DNA of 64,000 nt, taken from positions 1 to 64,000 of the forward strand of contig JAFDXI010000169.1 in the NCBI GenBank assembly GCA_018268035.1, in the 5' to 3' direction. How positions within the stretch are numbered: position 1 is the first letter of the stretch; each line of letters starts with the position of its first letter. The notes below the pieces were generated by a model, which searched no databases, was not told where the DNA came from, and saw only the letters and a program-made list of their open reading frames with translations. The translations under genes were made by a program, and so were the position numbers. Below are positions 46,687 to 55,834 of this stretch, piece by piece. The DNA comes from Bacteroidota bacterium. GTDB taxonomy: Bacteria > Bacteroidota > Bacteroidia > Chitinophagales > Chitinophagaceae.

Positions 46687-47470
46687 TATCTTGTAATGGT
46701 GCAAACTCAAATTCATTAAAAAGTAATTCTAATTTTCTTTCAGTCTTGTTGAGAAATGCATAGTGTGTATGTACATTCCTGTGTTTCATCCCTTTTAAGT
46801 GCGGTTGTAAAGGATCAAGTTCCCAGGGATGAAAATAAAAAAGTGCATCACGTTTATCCAACAGCTTTTTTAATTGTGCAGCAAAGAATTTATATGGAGC
46901 AATTCTGAAATAAGCGCCGCCAATACCTATATCCAATGTGGTGAATTTAAAATTGCTGATAGGAAATTCTACTAATCCATTATCAAAACTGTAAATATTT
47001 TTTTCAGCATTCACAATGCCTGTCCTGAATGTAGTGCCGGGGAAAATACTTGAGTCATATTCAAAACCCTGCTCTTTCAATAAATGTAATGCCCATGTAT
47101 TTTTCTTTGTAATAGAAAAAAACGGTGCCCTGAAACCTTTGTAAGAAATATTATGATCTTTAATCAGCGTCTTGCATTTTTCAATTTCATTGTTCAATGT
47201 TTCTTTTGATATTGTAGTCAGGTTTGGATGAGTATAAGTATGACAACCTACCTCATGACCTGCAAGAATAATCTCATCAACAAGTTCCGGAAATTCTTCC
47301 ATCATTTCACCAACCAAGAAAAATGTAGCCTTGATGTTGTGTCTTTCAAGCGTGTTCAGTAAAATATCATGGCCTATTTTAATCCTGCGCTCTGTTTTTT
47401 TTCTGATTTCGTCAGGTAATTCAAGCCCATGAAACCAATCTTCCCAATCAACAGTAAAACATAGTTGCAT
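46658..47470 (-). CDS. Polysaccharide deacetylase (NodB-type, DUF3473-like)
   Basis: 270 residues. The N-terminus FTVDWEDWFHGLEL has the catalytic Asp pair of this subgroup, followed by KATFFLVGEM, GHEVGCHTYTHPN (metal-binding His), GFRAPFFSITKK, YDSSIFP and FYFHPWELDPLQP. This is the pattern of the deacetylases found in exopolysaccharide loci with EPS/exosortase-type export. It should remove N-acetyl groups from a lipid-linked or nascent polymer, probably at or beyond the inner membrane, although no signal peptide is visible. It is the last gene of the leftward arm; the 3' end overlaps the convergent flavoprotein gene by 29 bp. Confidence 0.9.
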   Translation of the reverse strand: MQLCFTVDWEDWFHGLELPDEIRKKTERRIKIGHDILLNTLERHNIKATFFLVGEMMEEFPELVDEIILAGHEVGCHTYTHPNLTTISKETLNNEIEKCKTLIKDHNISYKGFRAPFFSITKKNTWALHLLKEQGFEYDSSIFPGTTFRTGIVNAEKNIYSFDNGLVEFPISNFKFTTLDIGIGGAYFRIAPYKFFAAQLKKLLDKRDALFYFHPWELDPLQPHLKGMKHRNVHTHYAFLNKTERKLELLFNEFEFAPLQDIIQKHVVQA

Positions 47471-47487
47471 AAAGTGAATTCATGAAT

Positions 47488-48513
47488 TTATTTTTCAACT
47501 TCCCATTTTAATAAATACTTCCAGCAGATTGCAGAAATGATGATAAACAGGAGTGCGCTGATTAATTTGTAACTGATATTAATTATTTTCATTTTACAAC
47601 CAAAGATCACGATGACTGCTGTAATGATAGTGACACCAAGGATGATCTGCCACCTTGTATAACCTGCTTTTTGCAAACGTAATGAAAAATGATCCGGGCT
47701 ACCCTTCCACCAGGGCTTTCCTTTTTTTATCCTGATTGAAGTAATAAAAATCAATTCAAATAAAAATATACCACTGATAAAGACCAACCATAAAATACCA
47801 TCAAGCACATTCATATCCCGTGTACATTTTAATGTAAAAGCAGCAATGAAGAAACCAAGCAAATGTGATCCGCCATCACCTAAGAAAATTGATGCCCTGG
47901 GTGAATTGAATACAAAAAAGCCAACAACAGATCCGGCAATGATAAAGCATAACAGATTGGAGTGAGGCAGGAATAAACCGCATAATAAAAATATTATGAT
48001 ACTGATGGAAGATACCAGCCCATCGCATACATCAGTAAAATTTACAGCATTGATTATTGTCAGTATCCAGAAAACAGAAAAGATAAAATCAAATATTTTG
48101 TTATGAAAAATCTCAGAGCGAATTCCAAACCACACACAAAAGATGGTAATGAGAAATTGTAAGATAAATTTCCTGAGTGGTTTAAGCACTTTCAGGTCGT
48201 CGTAAATACCGAGCGTTAAAAATGCTAAACCACATATCAAAAGGTCTTCAGGTTGCACACGGTTTTTTATTTTTTCATTGGTAAGAAAATCTTTTATAAA
48301 TGTGAGGTGTGTCAATAAATACGAAAGTAAAAAACCAAAGAAAACACCGGCGCCGCCCAGATACGCTATTGGTTTTTTGTGTTGCGAGACAATAGGATTG
48401 GGATTGTTAACTATATTATTTTTTATTGCAAATTTTTTTGTGAAGTAAGTGCAAACAGCACCACACACAGCAGCAAGCAGGAACCCGGTCAGGTAAAAAA
48501 ATTTTTGGTTCAT
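47488..48513 (-). CDS. MraY/WecA-family glycosyl-1-phosphate transferase
   Basis: 341 residues, an integral membrane protein of about ten helices. Family motifs: KKPIAYLGGAGV, then NAVNFTDVCDGL (the NxxNxxDGxDGL-like metal site), FLGDGGSHLLGF and a C-terminal DHFSLRLQKAGYT. It transfers a sugar phosphate, often GlcNAc-1-P or another HexNAc-1-P, to undecaprenyl phosphate and starts the lipid-linked glycan. A MraY role in peptidoglycan is unlikely because no mur/dcw gene is near. Its ATG overlaps the flavoprotein stop (ATGA, 48510-48513), indicating translational coupling. Confidence 0.9.
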   Translation of the reverse strand: MNQKFFYLTGFLLAAVCGAVCTYFTKKFAIKNNIVNNPNPIVSQHKKPIAYLGGAGVFFGFLLSYLLTHLTFIKDFLTNEKIKNRVQPEDLLICGLAFLTLGIYDDLKVLKPLRKFILQFLITIFCVWFGIRSEIFHNKIFDFIFSVFWILTIINAVNFTDVCDGLVSSISIIIFLLCGLFLPHSNLLCFIIAGSVVGFFVFNSPRASIFLGDGGSHLLGFFIAAFTLKCTRDMNVLDGILWLVFISGIFLFELIFITSIRIKKGKPWWKGSPDHFSLRLQKAGYTRWQIILGVTIITAVIVIFGCKMKIINISYKLISALLFIIISAICWKYLLKWEVEK

Positions 48514-49829
48514 TTAAATTGTTTTGTCCATTGTAAAGCAGTACGTATATTTTGATATATGGAAGAATATTCCCAGTTTCCAAATCTTCCGGATGATGTT
48601 ATGTCGTACAATTTAAGATATTCATGGCACTCTTCAATGATATTTTTTGTTTCATGTGTGAAGATGACATAAGCCGGTTCTGCAATCCATGTATGCACTT
48701 TATGTACAACCTGGTTTTGATCAAGCAGACCTAATTTTTTAAAACCGAATATTATTTTTTTTTCAAGATCAGGAATGCATAATGCAGGATTACGCGCATA
48801 ATGTGATACTTCTGCTAATACACCCCATCCATTTTCAGGTGCATTATACTCGTCAAATTCTGTCATAAAAATCAAACGGGTAAATGGAAGGTTTTCATCT
48901 GTATAATATCTCCAATGGCCTGTATTTTCCGGCCTCTTACCTTTAATGCAAACAGCAACAGAATAAACAATATTATTTTCCAGCGATTGTACCTTTTCAA
49001 TTAAATCTGGTGGCACATTGCTACACATTTTCATTAGCACAGGTAAAGGAATTGTTGAAAAACATCGGTCATACTTTATTTGTTTTTCCCCACCATCAGA
49101 TTTTCCTGTTATTGTTTTGTTTGCAGTATTGATTGCAGTAACAGTAAAGTTCAATTTTTTGTTGACAACATTTTTGGCAAGTGCTTCAGTCAATACCTGC
49201 ATGCCCCTTTGTGTTGCATCTTTATGAGGCCGTGGATAAAATGCATGTGTATTATATGTTTCTCTATACTTATTTGGGAAAAAAGCGCCTTCGAGGATGT
49301 CTTCAAATTTTGGCTGATGCAGGTTCCAGCTTAGTTGTGTTGCATTGATTTTTTCTAAAGGATATTTGTATAATTTTTTATTATAAGGAAAATAAAAAAC
49401 TTCGCACATACCCTTTCCGAAAATATTTAATAGAAAATCTTTGTAATTATCAGTTTGTTCCTTTTCAGATGAAAAACATGCTTTGGCAAAATCATGTACA
49501 CACTGCATTTTCATCTTATCATCCAATGCGCCGATATTTAACTGGAATGGATAAAGTACATTTCCATATTCTGTTTCTATCCATGCTTTAGGCGGGCAAG
49601 GTTGCAACATGCCTTCAGGTAAAATATTTTTTATATATGCTTCGGTTTCATCATCTCTGAAATGGAGTATATGTAAAACATGATCAAACCAAAAACCATC
49701 AATGCAATGGGTACGAACAAGACCACCGATACTATTTTCTTTTTCCAATAAAACTGCACGGTCTTTCAACTCTGCAGCAACAGTGATTCCGGTAATGCCG
49801 GCGCCAAGGATTACAAATTCACTTTGCAT
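48510..49829 (-). CDS. FAD-dependent oxidoreductase/UDP-galactopyranose mutase-like protein (leftward arm)
   Basis: 439 residues. N-terminal Rossmann motif FVILGAGITGITVAAEL and LEKENSIGGLVRT, then the UGM-like block with FDHVLHILHFRDDE. The architecture equals that of the protein at 45343, though sequences are distant, so they probably have different substrates. The gene overlaps the epimerase gene by 19 bp and the transferase gene by 4 bp. The protein carries no signal peptide, so it works in the cytoplasm. A UDP-galactopyranose or similar sugar-nucleotide conversion is a reasonable but unproven role. Confidence 0.82.
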   Translation of the reverse strand: MQSEFVILGAGITGITVAAELKDRAVLLEKENSIGGLVRTHCIDGFWFDHVLHILHFRDDETEAYIKNILPEGMLQPCPPKAWIETEYGNVLYPFQLNIGALDDKMKMQCVHDFAKACFSSEKEQTDNYKDFLLNIFGKGMCEVFYFPYNKKLYKYPLEKINATQLSWNLHQPKFEDILEGAFFPNKYRETYNTHAFYPRPHKDATQRGMQVLTEALAKNVVNKKLNFTVTAINTANKTITGKSDGGEKQIKYDRCFSTIPLPVLMKMCSNVPPDLIEKVQSLENNIVYSVAVCIKGKRPENTGHWRYYTDENLPFTRLIFMTEFDEYNAPENGWGVLAEVSHYARNPALCIPDLEKKIIFGFKKLGLLDQNQVVHKVHTWIAEPAYVIFTHETKNIIEECHEYLKLYDITSSGRFGNWEYSSIYQNIRTALQWTKQFK

Positions 49830-50818
49830 GGAACCTGTATTTTCTCAGATATAAGAATCTGCCTGATAATATCATTTATGGTTGGCCATTTTATTGTGCC
49901 GTAATATTTTTCTCCATGTGCAGTGTTGGGTACTCTGTATTTTACATCAGTGTGATTGGGAAAAACTGCATCGTAGGGTATGTGCTCAATTGAAGCTTCT
50001 GAATTTGTTTCATTGATAACTGCTGCTGCAAGTTCATTGATGGAACAACCTCTTGGATATCCAATATTAAAAATATTCTCACCGTTTTTCCATGCTGCAT
50101 CGTTCTCCACAATTTTAAACAGGCAATACAAAAATGTATGCACTTCACTGAATGATCGCACCTGTTTGCCATCATCATATATCTGGATTTTATTATTTTC
50201 AGTAGCCTGTTTGATGAAACGAGGTACTACCATGCCAAACTTGTGTAATTGTTTTGTTCCAACAATATTGAATGGTCGGATGATTAAAACTTTTCTTCCT
50301 TTTGATGCTTCTGCCAGGCCTATTTCTTCCATCTTTTTTTTGCCATAGCTATAACCTGTTTCGCCACCATCAAATTCAAGTAGCTCTTCATCACTGGCAA
50401 TATCATTTTCTTTACAAGCGCCTCTCGTCGTTAATCCGTAAACTGATGAGGAAGAAAATAATACTGCAGGAATATTTTTAAAAATGCTTAAAACATTTTT
50501 TGTACCCTGGGTTGCAGTTTCATAAGTCAGGTTTTTGTGTTTCAGTGCAAGCTTCATCCCAACAACACTTGCAAGATGAAAAATCATATCAAACCGGATA
50601 TATTTTATTGATTGAAGAAAATTAAAATCCAGTACCGAACCAACATGCAAATGCACATTAGGATGTTCTGGTATGTTTTCAATTGGTCCTGTTTTTAAGC
50701 TGTCAATAATGTGCACTATACATTCTTTCTCTAATAACACTTCTAAAATATGTGAGCCAATAAATCCGGCTCCTCCTGTCAGGAGGATAACTTTCCCGTT
50801 AAGTTTTGAGTTGTTCAT
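49811..50818 (-). CDS. NAD-dependent sugar-nucleotide epimerase/dehydratase
   Basis: 335 residues from ATG 50818, which starts the extended SDR fold (GKVILLTGGAGFIGSHILE). The ORF continues upstream to 50911, but that part is not family-like. The glycine-rich motif, IDSLKTG, the Ser of FSSSSVYG and the catalytic YSYGKKKME (Tyr-x3-Lys) are present. It is expected to act on UDP- or GDP-linked hexose in the supply of donor for the polysaccharide. It is the first gene of the leftward arm, and the next ATG lies inside its 3' end (19-bp overlap). Confidence 0.92.
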   Translation of the reverse strand: MNNSKLNGKVILLTGGAGFIGSHILEVLLEKECIVHIIDSLKTGPIENIPEHPNVHLHVGSVLDFNFLQSIKYIRFDMIFHLASVVGMKLALKHKNLTYETATQGTKNVLSIFKNIPAVLFSSSSVYGLTTRGACKENDIASDEELLEFDGGETGYSYGKKKMEEIGLAEASKGRKVLIIRPFNIVGTKQLHKFGMVVPRFIKQATENNKIQIYDDGKQVRSFSEVHTFLYCLFKIVENDAAWKNGENIFNIGYPRGCSINELAAAVINETNSEASIEHIPYDAVFPNHTDVKYRVPNTAHGEKYYGTIKWPTINDIIRQILISEKIQVPCKVNL

Positions 50819-50973
50819 TGCAATAGTTGTGGTTTTTAAAATATTAAAATTTAGAAAATGATAATCTTTAAACTGTATAATTGAATTTATTAATTTAAGT
50901 GGAAATATCATTTACAAATATTCCGATTGAATATTTGTGCATCTTAAACCGTTTCTTTAGGTACTTCATATAT

Positions 50974-51033
50974 TGATAAAATTTTGAAACCTTGTCAGGC
51001 TTTACTTTGAGCGTTAGCGTCTCAGATAAAACC
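50974..51033. repeat. Possible third, divergent copy of the intergenic repeat
   Basis: TTTTGAAACC, then CAGG, then a small palindromic core GAGCGTTAGCGTCTC follow in the same order as TGAAACC, CAG and the GC-rich hairpin of the other two copies read on the same strand. Identity is too low to be sure. Confidence 0.3.
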
Positions 51034-51047
51034 AAACAAGCCTTGTT
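51024..51047 (-). terminator. Possible terminator of the xylan operon
   Basis: On the minus strand, AACAAG-G-CTTGTT lies about 65 bp after the esterase stop and is followed by a T-rich string. The stem is short and the loop tight. Confidence 0.4.
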
Positions 51048-51111
51048 ATATTCTGATCAAAATTTCGGGGGAAGTATCTGCAATATACAAAAAGAAATTA
51101 GACAATCATCT

Positions 51112-53100
51112 TTATCTTCCTGTTCCTTTTATTTTTTTTTCCATTGATATAGTTTCTGTATTGAATGGTACTGCAGGTAGTCCTTCTTTATTATATAAAT
51201 CAGGGTGCAAAGGGTTATCGGCCCATGCATACCTTACATATGTTGGGGCAGTAATTTCATTACTTGTAACTATAATGGTATTGCCTTCAATTTTTGCAAT
51301 GGCCGTAACAAATTTTTTATCATCACCCGCAATGTAAAATGCACCGGTTGCATCGCCTGCTAAAGGAGAAATATAAGATGCACCTTTAAATATTAAACCA
51401 CTACCTGTATTTGTAAATGTTACAATTATTTTATTGCCTTCAATTGTTGCTGATTGAAATACCGGGCCTGAATACACTATGTTTTCATTGTATGCAATTT
51501 TTTCTGCGGCTGCTGCAAGCCTTTCGCCAACAGGTTTTTTATTATCAGGATGCACATCATTCCATTCACCCACATCAATGGCAACTGCCATAGCAGTGTT
51601 GGGTACTAATAATGATTTTGCCTGTGCAGACCTGAATTCTGCCCATTGACTTTCTCCAGGTTGAAAATCATAATCACCAAAGCCAGGTAACTGAACAAAT
51701 AAAAATGGGATATCACTATCATTCCATTTCTTACGCCAGTCTTTAATCATTGCCGGTTGCAATTTTGAATACTCACCTGCATTGCCTGTATTACTTTCAC
51801 CCTGGTACCACACAAAACCTTTGATGCTGTAATGAATCAGCGGAGCTATCATTGAATTATATAATGCTGTTGGTTGGTATTGCAATGTGATGCCAGTATT
51901 AGAAATAGTATTGAGTGGCGATTTTACATAACCCACTTTATATTGCCAGTAGCCCGACAAATCAATCGTGTCATTTCCTGCAAATAACTGGTAAGGTTTA
52001 TCCGGTACAAAACCTCCCTTTCCATAATTATTTGTTACATGCACAATTAATATATTTTTCCCGAGCTTTAAAACATTACCCGGAATGGTATAACGTCGTT
52101 GCGGGTACATATAACCTGTTGCGCCTACTTTAGTTCCATTGATGTACAACTCATCTGCATCAACAATTCTGCCCAGGAAAATTTTTGCCGGTTTGTTGAG
52201 CAATGATGCAGGCACATTGATTTCTTTCCTGTACCAGACAGCGCCATCTAAATTTTTTAATCCCTGGTCTTCCCAGAATCCTGGCACTGCAATCCGCTTC
52301 CAATCTTTTGGAATATAATTTACATCATACCATTTTCCTGTTATGCCTTTATCATCCGGTTTTGGCTTTGCTTGCATTTCAATAAATGCCTTTCGGTTGC
52401 TTGCATTCACATAACCTGTGTCTTTATTTTTTTCAACTGTTGATAAAACAGAAGGAAAATCTATTAATGCATCTTCACTCATCATCGCTTCAATTGGGAT
52501 ACCACCCCAGCTTGCATTGATAATACCAATAGGCACATGATATTTTTCATACAAAGCTTTTGCAAAAAAATATGCTACGGCAGAAAACTCTTTCACATCT
52601 GTTGGGTTGGCGCATTTCCAGGAACCACCATTCAAATCATCCTGTGGTTGCACAAGGTTGGTTGTGTTGGGTATTTTGAATTGCCTGATGTTGGGGTTAT
52701 CAGCGTTTGCAATTTCATCAGCATAATACACTGCATGCAATTTCATTTGATGTTCCATATTGGATTGCCCTGCACAAAGCCACACATCACCAAAGAGAAT
52801 GTCATGTAAAACAATTTTGTTCCTGCCTGAAATTTCCATCGTAAATGGCCCGCCTGCTTTCATGGGTGGTAATTGTATTATCCATTTTCCATTTTTGTTT
52901 GTTGTTGTTTTATATGTTGTATGATTGAAATGTATGCGCACTTTTTCACCAACACCTGCCCAACCCCATATATTAATTTTCTTATCACGTTGAAGTATCA
53001 TGCTATCACGGATAATAGCAGGTAGCTTCACCTGGCAAAAAGTAATTGAAGTAACACAAACGAGGATTGTGCTAAAAATAGTTTTGAAAAATAATCGCAT
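51112..53100 (-). CDS. Sialate O-acetylesterase-type (SASA) carbohydrate esterase
   Basis: 662 residues from ATG 53100, which gives a signal peptide ending in SITFCQ; the ORF upstream to 53136 is not needed. The SASA/SGNH-like esterase region has CAGQSNMEHQM (Ser113) and FVWYQGESNTG, with DVHPDNKKPVGERLA as the Asp/His end. A beta-sandwich insert (about 265-400; with VWYRKEINVPASLLNKPAKIFLG) is typical of the family. In this operon the substrate is probably acetyl groups on xylan or xylo-oligosaccharides, not sialic acid. It is the last gene in the leftward xylan operon, and acts outside the cytoplasm. Confidence 0.88.
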   Translation of the reverse strand: MRLFFKTIFSTILVCVTSITFCQVKLPAIIRDSMILQRDKKINIWGWAGVGEKVRIHFNHTTYKTTTNKNGKWIIQLPPMKAGGPFTMEISGRNKIVLHDILFGDVWLCAGQSNMEHQMKLHAVYYADEIANADNPNIRQFKIPNTTNLVQPQDDLNGGSWKCANPTDVKEFSAVAYFFAKALYEKYHVPIGIINASWGGIPIEAMMSEDALIDFPSVLSTVEKNKDTGYVNASNRKAFIEMQAKPKPDDKGITGKWYDVNYIPKDWKRIAVPGFWEDQGLKNLDGAVWYRKEINVPASLLNKPAKIFLGRIVDADELYINGTKVGATGYMYPQRRYTIPGNVLKLGKNILIVHVTNNYGKGGFVPDKPYQLFAGNDTIDLSGYWQYKVGYVKSPLNTISNTGITLQYQPTALYNSMIAPLIHYSIKGFVWYQGESNTGNAGEYSKLQPAMIKDWRKKWNDSDIPFLFVQLPGFGDYDFQPGESQWAEFRSAQAKSLLVPNTAMAVAIDVGEWNDVHPDNKKPVGERLAAAAEKIAYNENIVYSGPVFQSATIEGNKIIVTFTNTGSGLIFKGASYISPLAGDATGAFYIAGDDKKFVTAIAKIEGNTIIVTSNEITAPTYVRYAWADNPLHPDLYNKEGLPAVPFNTETISMEKKIKGTGR

Positions 53101-53234
53101 TGAGTTGTGTTTAAAATTGATGGTACGCTTTATCAAATTTGAATGGTTGGGTATAAACAGTGAAATTTCATCAATACAAACAGTTCTAAATTTTCATTCT
53201 ATACATCACTTTCATCATTCAAAACAGATTTATT

Positions 53235-54281
53235 CTACAATTTAAAATCATTATAAGGATGAATTGTTTTTACCAAACCATTTTCATCATGTTCAAGTTT
53301 TGTAACCTTGATATTGCGCAAGTGTGTAATGCCTTTACTTAAAATACTGTCGTGATAAAATAAATACCATTCACTTTTAAATTCAACAATTGAATGATGT
53401 GATGTCCATCCGACAACAGGCGTTAATATCCTGCCTGAATAAGTAAACGGCCCATACGGATTATCTGCAATCGCATAGCAGATAAAATGTGTGTCACCTG
53501 TTGAATAAGAAAAATAATATTTGCCATTGTATTTGTGCATCCATGATGCTTCAAAAAATCTTCTTTCATTGTCGCCTTGCAATAATGGTTGACCATTTTC
53601 ATCAAGGATAACAACATCCCTTGCATCTTCTGCAAACTCCAGCAAATCACCTGTTAGCTTCGCAACTTTTGCACATAATGCCGGCTCATGATTTTGTGGT
53701 AAATGAGCAAACGGGCTATGTGATGCTGTTGCATTAAATTCACCTGTACGCCAGCGTTGTAATTGCCCGCCCCAGATACCTCCGAAATACATATAATAAC
53801 TTCCATTATCATCTTTAAAAACAGCAGGGTCTATTGAAAAACTTTTTTTGATAGCATCAGGTTGTGGTTTGAATGGACCTGTTGGTGAGTCGCTGATAGC
53901 AACACCTATTTTAAAAATACCAGCATAATCTTTAGCAGGAAAAAAGAGATAATACTTTCCATCTTTTTCATTGGCGTCAGGCGCCCAAAGTTGTTTCTCT
54001 GCCCAGGGCACTTCTTCAATTTTTAAAGCAACACCATTATCTTTTGCTTCACCCTGTAGGTTGTCCATAGAAATAACATGATAATCCTGCATTGCAAAAT
54101 GGCTGCCCAAATCATCAAATGCATTACCTGCATCTATATCATGCGATGGATAGATATAAATTTTTCCATCAAACACATGTGCTGATGGATCTGCAGTATA
54201 GATATTTTTTATTAATGGTTGTGATATGGCTTTTTGACTCAGCTCATTAAAATTGATATGGCTTGTTTTATCTTCCGGCAT
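53235..54281 (-). CDS. Family 43 glycoside hydrolase (beta-xylosidase/arabinofuranosidase type)
   Basis: 348 residues of five-bladed beta-propeller. The three catalytic acids are visible: Asp31 in TADPSAHVF (base), Asp151 in SIDPAVFKDD (pKa modulator) and Glu244 in RFFEASWMHKY (acid). It has no signal peptide, so it should work in the cytoplasm on xylo-oligosaccharides taken in by the symporter encoded next door. A strong Shine-Dalgarno AGGAGGAA lies about seven bases before the ATG (54288-54295), rare for this lineage. Exo-xylosidase and arabinofuranosidase cannot be told apart. Confidence 0.92.
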   Translation of the reverse strand: MPEDKTSHINFNELSQKAISQPLIKNIYTADPSAHVFDGKIYIYPSHDIDAGNAFDDLGSHFAMQDYHVISMDNLQGEAKDNGVALKIEEVPWAEKQLWAPDANEKDGKYYLFFPAKDYAGIFKIGVAISDSPTGPFKPQPDAIKKSFSIDPAVFKDDNGSYYMYFGGIWGGQLQRWRTGEFNATASHSPFAHLPQNHEPALCAKVAKLTGDLLEFAEDARDVVILDENGQPLLQGDNERRFFEASWMHKYNGKYYFSYSTGDTHFICYAIADNPYGPFTYSGRILTPVVGWTSHHSIVEFKSEWYLFYHDSILSKGITHLRNIKVTKLEHDENGLVKTIHPYNDFKL

Positions 54282-54287
54282 AAATTA

Positions 54288-54295
54288 TTCCTCCT
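54288..54295 (-). promoter_or_regulatory. Strong Shine-Dalgarno before the GH43 gene
   Basis: Read on the minus strand the bases are AGGAGGAA, six bases from the ATG at 54281. Other genes in the window mostly start without any such site, so it supports this start codon and may raise translation of this cistron. Confidence 0.65.
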
Positions 54296-54362
54296 GAATC
54301 TGTACAGTATGATATGTTTTTAATGTTTGATTAAAAATCATTTTCTCCAGTTGATGAAAAAA

Positions 54363-55811
54363 TTATTTTTTTCTTTTCTGTTTTAAATCAGTCTCAATCT
54401 GCACCTCCATTTTCTTATTGATTTTATAGAAAAACAATAATCCTGCACCAATTAAAAATGGTATGGAAGGATAAACACTCACCAACATTTTAGTGCCATG
54501 TATAGCTGATGCAGTTTGCACATCACTGTTGGGTATATAATGATATAATCCAAGTATCCATGCAAGCAGTGCGCTGCCAATACTAAGACCTGCTTTTAAT
54601 CCTACCATCATTGCAGAGAAAATGATAGCTGTTGCCCTGCGGTTATTTTTCCATTCGCTATAATCTGCAACATCTGCAATCATTGCCCATAATAATGGAA
54701 TAGTTAATCCATAGAAGAAACCATGCAGTATTTGCGAAGCAAACATTAAACTTACGCTTTGAGGAGGATAAAATATGAATGCTAAAATGAAAATTGTTGA
54801 TATGAAAAGGCAAATACCAAATACATCCCGTTTGCCATATTTGTCGGCAAATCTTTTTGATAGAGTTATGCCAATAATCATGAAGAAGATGCCACCTGCA
54901 TTAAACAAACCAAAGCCTGCAGAAACAGGGTCTTCACCAAAAAAGTTCATGCCTGCACCCGACAGGAAATTGATGACAGGCGTAATGAAATCAGTGAGGC
55001 TTTTTTTGTCAACATAATTATTGAAATAATAAACATAAGAACCGCCTTTCATTGCAAGCGTAATGAAAACAAGTGTTGTCAGCGTCAGCATAATCAGCCA
55101 GGGTTTGTTTTTAATCAAATCTCCAAGGTCATCTTTTAAACTTGATTTTTGTTCATGCGTTGGAATGATGCGTTCTTTCGTTGTGAAGAAAGTGATGAGC
55201 AACATGATGATGCCCGCAATTGCCAGCCATGTCATTACTTTTTCAATACCCAAAGCTTTATCGCCATGTCCCGCAGATTCAATGATGGGTAACATAAACA
55301 CCTGTACAAAAAACTGTGCAAACATTACCGCAACAAAACGGTATGAAGACAAACTATTACGTTCGGCCATGTTGCCTGTGATGACACCACTCAATGCAGA
55401 ATAAGGCAGATTATTTGCAGCATATAACAATAACAATAAGCTGTAGGTAATAACTGCATAAATGACTTTGCCATTATATGAAAAATGCGGTGTGCTGAAT
55501 GCAAGCAGCGCAACTACGCCAAGCGGTATAGCAGTAAATAAAATCCATGGACGGAATTTTCCCCAACGTGATTGTGTCCTGTCTGCCAGGGCGCCGATAA
55601 CAGGGTTAAAACCAAATGCTGCGATTAAACCAACAACAAGAATTAATATTGATGCATGATTTGCTTCAAGCCCGTAAATATCAGTATAAAAAAATGCGAG
55701 GTAGGTAACCAGGGTCTGAAAGACAAGATTGGCAGCAAGATCGCCAAGACTATAACCAAATTTTTCAAGCACTGATAATTTTTGTGTTTCAACAATAGTT
55801 TCTGAACTCAT
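54363..55811 (-). CDS. GPH-family sugar:cation symporter (MFS)
   Basis: 482 residues with about twelve transmembrane helices. The opening EKFGYSLGDLAANLVFQ and GALADRTQSRWGKFRPWILF are diagnostic of the glycoside-pentoside-hexuronide symporters. It is expected to bring xylo-oligosaccharides, xylosides or aldouronic acid across the inner membrane with Na+ or H+. It lies between the GH10 and GH43 genes in one operon. Substrate cannot be fixed from sequence. Confidence 0.93.
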   Translation of the reverse strand: MSSETIVETQKLSVLEKFGYSLGDLAANLVFQTLVTYLAFFYTDIYGLEANHASILILVVGLIAAFGFNPVIGALADRTQSRWGKFRPWILFTAIPLGVVALLAFSTPHFSYNGKVIYAVITYSLLLLLYAANNLPYSALSGVITGNMAERNSLSSYRFVAVMFAQFFVQVFMLPIIESAGHGDKALGIEKVMTWLAIAGIIMLLITFFTTKERIIPTHEQKSSLKDDLGDLIKNKPWLIMLTLTTLVFITLAMKGGSYVYYFNNYVDKKSLTDFITPVINFLSGAGMNFFGEDPVSAGFGLFNAGGIFFMIIGITLSKRFADKYGKRDVFGICLFISTIFILAFIFYPPQSVSLMFASQILHGFFYGLTIPLLWAMIADVADYSEWKNNRRATAIIFSAMMVGLKAGLSIGSALLAWILGLYHYIPNSDVQTASAIHGTKMLVSVYPSIPFLIGAGLLFFYKINKKMEVQIETDLKQKRKK

Positions 55812-55834
55812 GGAAAATATTTGATTAATTTGAA

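Noticed and set aside
49980..50348. 122-codon ORF opposite the epimerase gene
   Set aside because: Antisense shadow of a conserved dehydratase.
50761..50790. TCCTCC-TGTCA-GGAGGA palindrome
   Set aside because: It lies inside the epimerase gene and is explained by codons of the conserved TGGAGF nucleotide-binding motif.
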